This document shows, piece by piece, positions 56,165 through 64,000 of a stretch of 64,000 bases of DNA. Position 1 is the first letter of the stretch, and each line of letters opens with the position of its first letter. Both the position numbers and the translations under genes were made by a program. The notes below the pieces were generated by a model that saw only the letters and a list, made by a program, of their open reading frames with translations, was not told the origin of the DNA and made no database searches. This DNA comes from Pelagophyceae sp. CCMP2097 (taxonomy: Eukaryota; Sar; Pelagophyceae): assembly GCA_026770575.1 (NCBI GenBank), contig MU657241.1, positions 136,957 to 200,956 of the forward strand. The letters run 5' to 3'.

Positions 56165-59100
56165 TCAAATCTCGGCGAGGAGGGTTTTCGCCCACCGCAG
56201 CAATGCGGGCGTTTGGTGGAAGAGCTGCGAAACGGCCTGGACGTGGGGCCGCAGCTGCTCCAATACAAACTTTGCGCGGTTGGCCTCGCAGCCGTTTCCC
56301 GTCGCGAGTCGCAGCGCCGCGCGGCAGCCGAGCTCCTGCAAGCGTGCGTTTCGCGGCCACGCCCTCAAAGCGCCGCAGACCGCCTCGCACGCGCCGCAGT
56401 CGCCAAAGGCCGCCGCCGCCGCGAGGTCGTACGCGGCGAGGTTTATAATCGCGCTCAGAGCGTCGCATTGCAATACGGCGTCCGAAAAGGGAGGCATCGC
56501 CTTGACCACGACGGCAAGATCCGCCGGCAGTAACCGCGCTCCCGTGCCCCTTTGCGACAGCGCGGCGCCGTCCGCCGCCGTCTCTGCGCAGCACTGCGTC
56601 GTCTCGCCGCCGCACTGCGCCGCCGTGGCGACGGTCGCCAAGGCGCGGCAGGCCAGGGCGAGGCAGTGATTCGCGTCCGCGTTTCGGGCAAAGGCTGAAA
56701 TGGCTCGAAACGCGCCCGCGTCGACGGCGCAAACGCAGTTCCGCGGCGACTCGTGGCAGACGTTGTGGATGGCGCCGACGGCCAGGTACGCCACGTCCTG
56801 GTTCGCTGTCTGGACCACTTGAATTAAAGCGCCCAGGCACTGCGAAAGCTGCTCCCGCGCGCCGGAATCGCGCGCCAAAGACAGCGCCGCCGCGCAGCCG
56901 CGGCCCTGCAGTCGCGCCGCGAAATACCGCATGTCGTCGTCGACCGCGGCGTCGGCGAGGAAGTCTGCGCGGTGGAACACGCCGGCGATGACGTCTGCGG
57001 CGCCGCGCGCGATCACGTCGGCGGCGCTTTGGGACAAGGCGTGGAAAACGTCGCAGCACGCGACAAGCAATCCGTCGCACCCGGCGCCGTCGTCTTCCCC
57101 GTGCGGCGCGGTTGAAACGCCGGAGAAGAGGGCTTCGACGTCGAACGGTTCGCTGGCCGTTTCAAACGCCGGAGATTTCCCAGCGGCCCGCGCGGCGTTG
57201 GCGCGCCCGAGGGCGTAATTGGCCGTGCGCACCACGAGCGCGGCGACGTCCGTCGGCGCCGCGTCGGCAGCGTGGTCGTCGACAGCGTGGCCGGCAGCGA
57301 AAAGGCGCGCGGCGGCGGCCCACGCGCGCTCGGCGAGGCGGCGCTCGCGGGTTTGAGACCGCTTCGGATCTTCCTGCAAGTCGACCTCGCCGATGATGTC
57401 CAAGAGTAGAGGCAAAGCGCCGAGCCGGAGGAGTACGGACGACGTCTCTGTTGACGCGACCAGATTCGACATCGCCTCGACGGCGAGGCGCTTTACGTCG
57501 GCGTCGTCGCAAAAGCGCCGCAGGGCGTCTACCACGGCGCCGCAGACGGCGTCGTCCGACGAGGCCGCCGCGTACCGCTTCAATTCGACGCGTATACAGG
57601 CGAGGTTGGCGATGGCGAGCAGTGCGGCGCGGTGGACGGCGACGCTCTTGGGGAACGTTTCCAAGCATGCGACGACGCGCCGGCAGAAGCGGTGCCTTGC
57701 AAACCCGCTGAGCGCCTCGGAAGCGGCGCCGTACGCGAGGACGCGCACGACGACGTCGTCTCGCTGGCATGCTCGATAGAAGACGAGCGCCGCGGAAGCG
57801 TCCGCGGAAGCGTCGAGCGCCAGTCTTTGGGCTCCGAACTTGGAGTCGACGAGTACGACGCGCGAGCGGCCCTCGTCGTCAAAAGCGGCGACGAACTCGT
57901 CGTCTGAGGAGAGCTCGAGGTAAATTTGGTCCCCGCCGTCTGCGTTTGCGCCGATCAAGTGCCCCTCGACGAAAATCTCGCAGTCGGCGTCGAGATGGCG
58001 GACCGAAACATCAAAGGCCATGGGCCGAGGCTTGCGCACCACGGCCGCGGTGCCGACGACGCGGAAGGCAAACGCCGCAGCCGCCGGCAGCACGACGACT
58101 TGGAGCGTCGGCGCTTCAGGGTCTGAGCGGATCAGTCGGAGCATCGCGAGCACGGCGTCCATCTTCGGTCTTTTCGCCGCGTCGCCTTGGCCGCAGCAGG
58201 CCATCAAGGCGTCGAGGCGCTGCGGGCAAAAGATGTGCGCTGGGATGTGTAAACGCTTGGTCCGCCTCGAGACGAAATTCACAATCCAGCTCGCGGGCCG
58301 GCCGGAATGCGGCATGGCGTTTGAGAGCACCTCCCAGACGACGACGTAAAATGCGTAAACGTCGCAGCGGACTGTCGGCGCCTCCTCGTCCATGCGTTCC
58401 GGTGCCATGTAAGGGAGCGACCCGACGACCAAACCGTCTCCTCGAACCGCTTCCGACTTAGAGATGGAAAGTCCAAAGTCGGCGACCTTGACGACGCCTC
58501 GGGCGTCCAAGAGGAGATTGAGAGGCTTGAGGTCCAAGTGCATGATCCCGAGCGTGTGCAAAAACACCAATCCGCAGGCGACGTCGTCCAACAGCCCCAG
58601 CCGCCGATCCAAATCCATCGTCCCGCCCGCGGGGTCCGGCGCGCCCGCGTGCAGCAATTCGGACAAAGAGCATAAGGCGAGCTCCATGACCATGCACGTC
58701 GGGCCGTTGAAAGGGTCGACGTTGAAGCATAAAAGCTCGACAATGTTCGCGTGCCTTAAGTGATAGTGCATTTCCGCCTCGTGACAAAACTCGGCGTGCG
58801 ACGCCTCGGACATAGACTGGCGGTGCAGCAACTTGATGGCCACGTGCTGGTGGAAGTACGCGCCGGAATAAACTGCCCCAAAAGTGCCCGAACCCAAGTG
58901 CTCGCCGCGCTCCAAGTACAGCGGCAAAACCTGCTTGCCCGCAGCCACGGCCCCGTGCGGCCGCGCGTCCACGGTGGGCGCCGCCGCCGCCGCCGGGCCC
59001 TCGAGCGCCGGGCCCTCGAGCGCCGGGCCGATCAGCTCTGCGCCGATCAGCTCTGCGCCGATCAGCCCTGCGTCGAGGCCCTCGAAATCCACGTCGAGGC

Positions 59101-59436
59101 CGACGACACCTCCGGCGCGCGGATCCGATGCGCCCGACGCCAAGCCCGCGCGACCCTGGGGCGATTGGCCCTGAGGCGCCGGCTCGATCGGCGCCGGCTC
59201 GATCGGCGAAGGGTCCTAAGCGCCGCCGAGCTTACTTTCAGACTTTGTGCATCCGCTTGACTTTGTGCATCCGCTTTCAGACTTTGTGCATCCGAGGCCC
59301 AGACAAAGACTCGCTCGGCGATGCGACGACTCACGGGCCCCGGGCACGGAGCGCGGCGAAACGGCGCGGCCCAGCGCCGCGCGGTCTTGTACAGGAGCGA
59401 CGAGGCAGGGCCCGGGGTCGGGTCTGCAGGACCCAT
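56165..59436 (-). CDS. tyrosine-kinase-like (TKL) protein kinase with ARM-like repeats
   Basis: The main exon 59215-56165 is open for 1,017 codons. The kinase domain shows GSGTFGAVYSG (P-loop), HVAIKLL (Lys), HLDLKPLNLLLD (catalytic loop), KVADFGLS (DFG), GSLPYMAPERM (APE) and DVYAFYVVVWEVLSNAMPHSG, the pattern of TKL/RAF-like kinases. After it come ~200 residues of beta-rich sequence and an armadillo/HEAT-like helical region (~500-980) with units such as LLAIANLACIRVELKRYAA, AVEAMSNLVAS, AVGAIHNVCHESPRN and ALSAIINLAAYDLAAA. No ATG precedes the P-loop in this exon. An upstream frame from ATG 59436 to 59236 joins in frame if a 20-nt GT-AG intron (59216-59235) is removed, giving 1,083 residues. 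That 5' end is tentative. Confidence 0.8.
59236..59293. repeat. short tandem repeat in 5' exon of kinase gene
   Basis: Three tandem units of 18-21 bp with core gactttgtgcatccgc. On the minus strand they encode the repeated peptide ADAQSLK / ADAQSQ / ADAQSLK immediately before the putative 20-nt intron. Confidence 0.7.
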
Positions 59437-59933
59437 GCCCGTGCAATCCCAGAGCGGTGGTGCGAATGGGCCGAGCCACGCAGCACCGACTCCCCACAGC
59501 GGCGCTGCGGGCCTCCCGGAGCGGTGCGCGGCCGCGCCACGGTTCCGCGCACATTCCGGTCCACTGGCACCGTGGATACTATCGCTATAACAGCACTTTG
59601 GCGCCAGCGAGAGTCGAGACCTCCGTCGCGTCGTCGAGATCGTCGTCCGGCGGCTGAACCCCCCGGAGCCGCCGCCTTAAACGCACACCTCGCGGGGCAC
59701 GGCCTCAAGAAGGAGCGCGAGGACGCGCCGCCCAACATCGGCGACGAAGTGCCCAGCCGAGGGCCGGAGACGAGCGGTGCCAAAGAAACGCTTATGCTTC
59801 ACATTCAGCAGTCGAGGAGCGGAGTTCACAGAGTATCGGAGGGTGCACAGTTGAGCGAGGAGTATCGGGGGGCGCACAGTTGAGCGAGGAGTATCGGGGG
59901 GTGCACAGTTGAGCGAAGAGAGCTTCGGGCGCG
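59437..59933. other. gene-free region with duplicated 3'-end fragment and tandem repeat
   Basis: 497 bp without a supported gene. 59711-59822 is a diverged copy of 61099-61222, the 3' end and downstream flank of the WW/cold-shock gene. 59831-59917 is three tandem 29-bp units. The remaining ~270 bp next to the kinase gene presumably hold its promoter. Confidence 0.5.
59831..59917. repeat. 29-bp tandem repeat, three copies
   Basis: Units 59831-59859, 59860-59888 and 59889-59917 share the core gtgcacagttgagcga with one to three differences. They lie just downstream of the stop of the minus-strand gene ending at 59934. Confidence 0.9.
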
Positions 59934-60923
59934 CTACGTCCCCTGTGCCGGTGGAGCGTCGTCGTCGTCGCCGCCGCCGCCGTCGCACTCGCCGTCGGAA
60001 TCGTCGGAATCGTCGGAATCGTCGCCCCACGGCTCGGGGGTCCAGGTCAGAGCGCCCGTGGCCTCGTCCTTTTCCCACTCGGTCCCGCGCTCGACGAGCT
60101 CGACGCGGCACCAGGCTTCGGTGCAGTCGCTGATGGCGCCGACCATCATCATCTCGAACGGCTCGTGCACGAAGCGGTCGTTGGCTTCCTTCTCGATGGC
60201 TGCAAAGTACTTGCGCTCGAATTTGAGGTATTTCGGATGGTCGATGGGGAACTCGTCTTCTTCCGCTTCCGCAAAGTCGGGGTACTTTCTCCAAAAGGCC
60301 TCTTGGAGCGATACTTCGCAGACCCCCACGCCGCGCTGCTGCCACTGGACGCGGAGCTTGGTCCCTCCGGGCGTCTCGACGTCGACGCGAAAGTTCTGCT
60401 GCTGCCCCTTGTTCGTAAAGTCCTGGTCCAACGGCCCGAACGTGCAGTGGGTGTAGAGGCGCTCCGGCACGGTCGAGCCTCTGCCGAACGCGCCGTAGAC
60501 CAAGCCGGCTTTGGCCAAGGCGTCCTCGGCCTCGGTCAACGCCGGCAAACAGAAAACGCCGCGGATCTCCTCCACGTACTTGCGCTCCATCGAGGCGTGG
60601 CGGTCCGGGAGCAGCATGTGGCGCAGCGACGATTTCTCGTGGACGAGCTCGTGGAGCAAGTCTCTGGCGGAATCGCGGTCCAGATGACGCGCGTCGCACT
60701 CTTCCGTCCCGGTGTAGCGCCGCAGGATCTCGGGCGCCTCGGCCTGAAGCCGGTGCGGTGTGCTCACCTCGCCGTACCAGACGCTCATGCCGCGGTCTTT
60801 AGGGAAGACCAAGTTGATCTTGTGCGCCCGAACGCCATCCCGCGCCGAAATGCAGCACGCCTCGAGGGCGCAGGCTCGAACCTGGTCAAGGAACGAACTA
60901 GCGCGCCCCCACGCCACGTCCAT
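59934..60923 (-). CDS. conserved protein of unknown function with acidic C-terminal tail
   Basis: A single exon from ATG 60923 encodes 329 residues. I do not recognise the family. It starts MDVAWGRASSFLDQVRACALE. The middle contains KINLVFPKDRGMSVWYGEV, DLLHELVHEKSSLRHMLL, RLYTHCTFGPLDQDF, TKLRVQWQQRGVGVCEVSLQ and FERKYFAAIEKEANDRFVHEP. The C-terminus is DDSDDSDDSDGECDGGGGDDDD, an acidic run often seen in nuclear or chaperone-like proteins. There is no signal peptide or membrane segment. The mixed polar, well-ordered middle and normal codon use argue for a real soluble protein. The frame upstream of 60923 stays open but lacks convincing content. Confidence 0.65.
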   Translation of the reverse strand: MDVAWGRASSFLDQVRACALEACCISARDGVRAHKINLVFPKDRGMSVWYGEVSTPHRLQAEAPEILRRYTGTEECDARHLDRDSARDLLHELVHEKSSLRHMLLPDRHASMERKYVEEIRGVFCLPALTEAEDALAKAGLVYGAFGRGSTVPERLYTHCTFGPLDQDFTNKGQQQNFRVDVETPGGTKLRVQWQQRGVGVCEVSLQEAFWRKYPDFAEAEEDEFPIDHPKYLKFERKYFAAIEKEANDRFVHEPFEMMMVGAISDCTEAWCRVELVERGTEWEKDEATGALTWTPEPWGDDSDDSDDSDGECDGGGGDDDDAPPAQGT

Positions 60924-61098
60924 CGCGCTTCCTTCAAAGTTTTGAAAAATGATCGATCGCCAAATAAAGAAGATCGCAAAGGATCGTGAGCGGTTCGTGA
61001 GGGGTTCCGGACGTGACGAGGCACGGTGCCGCTCCGCGTCGACAGCCGCTGCGTATGTGCAAGCGTGCCAGGGTGATCTGCAGTAACACTCGTTCCGG

Positions 61099-61222
61099 AA
61101 GCGCGAGGACGCACCGCCCAACATCGGCGGCGGTCGTCACCAGCGACGAGGCGCCCAGCCGAGGGCCGGAGCCGAGCGGCCCCAAATAAGCGCTCACGTT
61201 TAACGTTCAGCCGTCGAGGAGC
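61099..61222. repeat. segment duplicated at 59711-59822
   Basis: The last codons of the WW/cold-shock gene plus about 110 bp of its 3' flank match 59711-59822 with scattered substitutions and one 18-bp gap. Shared landmarks are gcgcgaggacgc, ccgcccaacatcggcg, gcccagccgagggccgga and gtcgaggagc. Confidence 0.75.
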
Positions 61223-62096
61223 TCGATGTTGAGGGCCTTTGGCCGGTCGTTGCCGCGATGGCCGATGACCGCGTACTCGAGCGCGGTGCCCGGGACGAGG
61301 TCGCCGTCGCACTCTGGCGGAATATCGCGCTCGTGGAAGAAAATGTCCTCGGAACCGTCGTCGGGGACGATGAAGCCGAACTTGCGCGACCCTGCGAGCG
61401 GCGTCGGAGCAGCACGCGGGCCCGCGGGGGCGCGCGGCGCGACGCACCGTCGTACCACTTGACGACGCCGCGCGACCGGCTCGCGCGCTGCTGCGCGCGG
61501 CTCGTAAAGCCCGTCGCTGGGGCGGCGCGGAGTTTCGCGTGCGCGCCCAGGGGCTTGTTGGCCTGTCCGCACGGATGCGACCTTCTGCGTGCGCGGCAGC
61601 GCCCCCACGAGGAATGCACCTGCGCCTCGCCCGTCGACGTGTTGCGCCAGTACGGCCGGACGGGCACGCGGCCGTAGCGGTCGACGCGGACCCAAGTGCC
61701 GGTGGTCGTGACAACGTGCGTCTCAGAGACCAAAATAACAGAGTCGTCCGATTCGGCGGGCCTGCGTGGGGTACGTCCGGCGCTGAAGTGGCAGCACTCT
61801 GCAGCGGCGGCCCTCTGTGGAGCGGCACCACTCTGGAGCGACGACGCAACTCTGACTCTTGGGAGGACGCCGCGCGGTGACTGCGCGCCGGCCGCCGCCG
61901 CTGCGCGCGCCGCGGGCTGCGCGGGCCGCGCCCTCTGCGACTTGCCGAGGATTGCGGCGAACGTGGCGACGAGGTCCGGCGCGGCCGCGCCGGGCCGCGC
62001 CTCTGGGGCGTGCCACTGCGAGACACCAGTGACTGCGTTGTACCAATACTTTTGTCGATCGTGGTCCATCTGCCGCCACGCATCGCCCTCCGACAT
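61207..62096 (-). CDS. WW-domain and cold-shock-domain protein
   Basis: Two exons, 62096-61448 and 61391-61207 (56-bp intron gtgcgt...gcag), give 277 residues. An N-terminal WW domain reads WRQMDHDRQKYWYNAVTGVSQWH, and a second WW-like segment occurs near residue 145 (WVRVDRYGRVPVRPYWRNTS). The C-terminal ~70 residues form a cold-shock domain: GVVKWYDGSRKFGFIVPDDG, EDIFFHERD, LEYAVIGHRGNDRPKALNI. The RNP1-like KFGFI and RNP2-like IFFHE indicate single-strand nucleic-acid binding. Proteins of this kind act as RNA chaperones or translation regulators, and WW domains recruit proline-rich partners. The Ala/Arg-rich linker (~45-115) appears disordered. An extra intron in the linker is possible but not needed for frame. 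Confidence 0.85.
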
Positions 62097-62164
62097 CCCC
62101 GCGGGCGCTGCCCTGCTGCGAGGGCCGCGGCCGCGCCTATCGTAGCGGGAAATAGGGTTTTTTC

Positions 62165-62227
62165 AGGACCCGAAGGGTCCTTGCCGTTTATTCAACGTCA
62201 GTTTACGGCAAGGGCCCTTCGGGTCCT
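62165..62227. repeat. strong hairpin (23-bp inverted repeat)
   Basis: Arms 62165-62187 and 62205-62227 are reverse complements with one mismatch, separated by a 17-base loop. The arms contain ggacccgaagggtcc, itself palindromic. The site lies about 70 bp upstream of the WW/cold-shock gene start. Confidence 0.85.
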
Positions 62228-62251
62228 TTGATTGAAGGACCAGGGGCAATT

Positions 62252-62298
62252 ATGTCTGTCTGTCTGTTTGTCTGTCTGTTTGTCTGTTTGTCTGTCCG
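62252..62298 (+). repeat. TCTG/TTTG microsatellite
   Basis: About twelve tandem tetranucleotides, mostly tctg with interspersed tttg, seen directly in the sequence. Confidence 0.95.
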
Positions 62299-62351
62299 TC
62301 GCCGGGTCCATCCGTGAGGTTCCACCTTTGGGAAGAAAAAAACAGCAACTC

Positions 62352-62515
62352 GGCCGATTTAGCGATTGGTGGTTGATGCGATCGCTAAAATTGGGAGTTG
62401 AGGTCGAGCAGGAGCCTCATTGGAATCATCATAGAAGAAGTTTTTGGTCACAGGTTCGAATCTGGTCGGCCGCAAAAAAAAGAAAAAATAAATAGCTCAA
62501 TAAGAAATAAAATAA
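62352..62515 (+). mobile_element. tRNA-derived SINE-like unit
   Basis: A T-arm-like caggttcgaatctg (62451-62464) holds a perfect pol III B-box core (ggttcgaatc). It is followed by gtcggcc, which pairs with ggccgat at 62352-62358 like a tRNA acceptor stem, and by an A-rich tail (aaaaaaaagaaaaaataaat...). The A-box region (tttagcgattggtgg) is weak. The ~120-bp body is too long for a plain tRNA and no clean anticodon arm is seen. It fits a tRNA-derived SINE or a degenerate, intron-bearing tRNA. Confidence 0.4.
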
Positions 62516-62605
62516 TAAAAATAAAGATAAGGAGGATTTGAAAGTTCAGCGATTAGTTAAATAATTTCAATTATTTACGTGGGCATTGCAATGGGATTTG
62601 GCTGT

Positions 62606-62648
62606 ATCCTTCGGGTCCTCCGTGTGCCTCCGGCGCGCTCTTGTAATA
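62606..62648 (+). repeat. 43-bp dispersed repeat, copy 2
   Basis: Inverse match (42 of 43) to 40939-40981. It is GC-rich within AT-rich surroundings. Confidence 0.8.
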
Positions 62649-62709
62649 CTCCAGGGGGGTGGGATTAAAAGGTTTTAATGGGTTTTAATGGGGTTTTATG
62701 GGGTTTTGT

Positions 62710-62847
62710 ATGGTAAATAAAAAAACGGAGCTCACGCCGACGTTGGAGAACTGCGACGACGACGGGCAGCTCGAAGCCGGCGAATCCCCAGACGACGACG
62801 AGCCAGAGGAAAACGTCGCCGACCTGACTTTAGAGGAGACTGTCTAA
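62710..62847 (+). CDS. short acidic ORF (45 aa), doubtful
   Basis: ATG 62710 opens a 46-codon frame, MVNKKTELTPTLENCDDDGQ..., ending EENVADLTLEETV. Its GC-rich, acidic codons stand out from the AT-rich flanks, so it may be a stray exon or a fragment of a larger gene carried by a repeat. There is no family match by eye and no visible promoter. Confidence 0.2.
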   Translation: MVNKKTELTPTLENCDDDGQLEAGESPDDDEPEENVADLTLEETV

Positions 62848-63242
62848 CACAAGTGAACCTAAAACACACGTTCTTGTTAAAGTTGGAGCGCGTTTTGCGT
62901 GCATCTTGTCCCCGACGACGCCGCCGTCACACAGAATACGCACGTCAGGACGCAAATAAGATTTGAAGGGTTTTAAAGTTTTTTTTCATTTTTAGGGCTA
63001 GGTTTTAAAGGGTTTAATACGGTAAAAACGGTATAATATACTATTAATTTTGAGTTTTATATATCCCATTACAATAGCCGCGCCGCGCGAGATCGCCAAA
63101 ATATTCAAGTGACTGCAAGGTCACGCTCCAAAAATCAGCTGCAGGCCGCTCCCGCGATCTGCTCCCGCGCGCGACGGGCAAGACAGTGGACAGGGCACGT
63201 GCGCGGGCACGAAGAGTCAGGGACGATCCATCCACGGTCGAG

Positions 63243-63326
63243 ATGGACGAACACGCTGTGAAAAAGCCGTGCTGTGTCTGTAAGGGCCCCGCAGGGGCCG
63301 AGTCCCATCACTACAATTGTATCTAG
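63243..63326 (+). pseudogene. MYND zinc-finger remnant truncated by a MITE-like element
   Basis: ATG 63243 reads MDEHAVKKPCCVCKGPAGAE followed by SHHYNCI and a TAG stop. The CCVC...H.YNC spacing is the first half of a MYND finger. The TAG is formed where the frame meets the terminal inverted repeat of the element at 63326, suggesting the insertion cut an earlier reading frame. It is related to the remnant at 40573. Confidence 0.4.
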
Positions 63327-63689
63327 AGTAAAAGTCAATTTAAGAACCTGGTCAATTTAAGAACCGACGAAAAAATCGACAAAAGACGTTCAATATCTCA
63401 ATAAGTCACTTATAAGACCCAATTAAAATCCATTAAATCCCTTATTGGGATATTATCCGGCTCCAGGGGCCCGGTTCTTAATCTGACCGGCGTTTTTTTA
63501 GAACCGATGGTCGGTCCGGACTCTGCCTATGCTAAATTTCTCACAGAGGTCCTCCGCGGACGCCATGATTTGGGGGTGGGTGGAGGGGACCCAGGCGCGT
63601 CCCCTGGCAGCGTCAAAACCGCAAACAACGGCGTCGCCGGGCCGCTGATTTTTTCCCCGCTTAGCCGGTTCTTAAATTGACTTTTACTC
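63326..63689. mobile_element. MITE-like element with 23-bp terminal inverted repeats
   Basis: Bases 63326-63348 (gagtaaaagtcaatttaa...) and 63667-63689 are exact reverse complements, 23 bp each. TA dinucleotides flank both ends (63324-63325 and 63690-63691), like a Tc1/mariner-type target duplication. The 364-bp interior is non-coding and includes additional internal copies of taagaacc/ggttctta. No transposase is present, so it would be non-autonomous. Confidence 0.6.
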
Positions 63690-64000
63690 TACAATTTTAA
63701 ATTGTAAGCACTGTAAAAATCTTCAAAATTAAAACTTTGGAGATTTTAGTCGCCATTTAGCGCATTCGACGCGCGCTGACGCTGCAAGTCCGAATCTGCC
63801 ACTTTTAGCGTGATTAGCGATAGTCCAAAAGTTTAGCGATAAACGTCATTTGACTCGGACGTTCGCACAACGGCTTTTCCAGTACTATCTTTCTCCAGGT
63901 CCGCCAAGGCTCGGGGTGAAAAAAGTGAGCCAGGCACCGACGCGCGTTTAATTAAGGCTACGACGAGTGAAGACGGTCCCACGGGCGAATACGGCCATAA

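Larger units (their letters stand above)
62097..64000. other. 1.9-kb gene-free, AT-richer repeat region
   Basis: No convincing protein gene. In order it holds: a 23-bp-arm hairpin (62165-62227), a TCTG microsatellite (62252-62298), a tRNA-like unit with A-rich tail (62352-62515), a 43-bp dispersed repeat copy (62606-62648), a G-rich tract (62652-62708), a 45-codon ORF (62710-62847), T-rich repeats (62960-63060), a MYND-finger remnant (63243-63326) and a MITE-like element (63326-63689). Confidence 0.7.

Noticed and set aside
1..64000. Prokaryotic features (operons, Shine-Dalgarno sites, CRISPR, att sites, phage or IS elements)
   Set aside because: Genes are split by spliceosomal introns and belong to eukaryotic families; nothing bacterial is supported.

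Overview
The window is nuclear DNA of a eukaryote, most probably a photosynthetic stramenopile of the pelagophyte type. That identification is an inference and was not checked against any database. The support is: GC-rich, very compact genes with tiny introns (about 43-165 bp, 5' sites often gtgcgt); cilium and microtubule genes (gamma-tubulin complex GCP2, IQUB); leaders that look plastid-directed; signal-peptide and ER machinery; a plant-like ureide enzyme; and helical-repeat RNA-binding proteins typical of algae. There are no bacterial operons. Introns were placed by eye from GT/GC...AG borders, reading-frame closure and remembered family alignments. All spliced models given here close in frame, but none has transcript support.

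Layout, left to right. 1-489 (-): start of a WD40 protein that runs off the edge. 645-1462 (-): a conserved protein, perhaps of the plastid lumen. 1716-5341 (+): GCP2 with an N-terminal beta-trefoil-like region, 14 exons. 5461-7773 (-): an HSP70-like ATPase that lacks the substrate-binding domain. 8296-9326 (+): aldo-keto reductase. 9613-36063 (+): one giant gene of three exons (about 8,755 residues, middle exon 21.5 kb) for a secreted or membrane-anchored protein with about 60 IPT/TIG repeats, a cysteine-rich stalk, several membrane helices and a cytosolic tail. It contains an apparently perfect 1,840-bp internal duplication. 36703-37998 (+): BTB/T1-Kelch. 38161-40173 (-): RRM plus helical-repeat protein. 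41210-42591 (-): IQUB. 43238-43993 (+): EF-hand protein with a CaaX end. 44012-45186 (-): YacP-like NYN nuclease. 45766-46382 (+): signal peptidase complex subunit 1. 46546-47773 (+): (S)-ureidoglycine aminohydrolase. 48005-48154 (-): a 49-residue membrane microprotein. 48791-54119 (-): cohesin loader Scc2/NIPBL, 9 exons. 54903 to about 55995 (+): 2OG-Fe(II) oxygenase with an in-frame stop or tiny intron. 56165-59436 (-): TKL-type kinase with ARM-like repeats. 59934-60923 (-): unknown acidic-tailed protein. 61207-62096 (-): WW plus cold-shock-domain protein.

The last 1.9 kb (62097-64000) has no convincing gene. It is AT-richer and repeat-rich: a strong hairpin, a TCTG microsatellite, a tRNA-like/SINE-like unit with an A-rich tail, a G-rich tract, a 43-bp dispersed repeat shared with 40939-40981, a MYND-finger remnant and a 364-bp MITE-like element. 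The 40.2-41.2 kb intergenic region holds related debris.

The genes are mostly independent single-copy loci in alternating orientation with short shared promoters or tail-to-tail ends. Loose functional themes are chromosome and microtubule organisation (Scc2, GCP2), the cilium (IQUB), the secretory pathway and cell surface (SPCS1, 2OG oxygenase, IPT giant) and organellar RNA metabolism (NYN, RRM-repeat protein).
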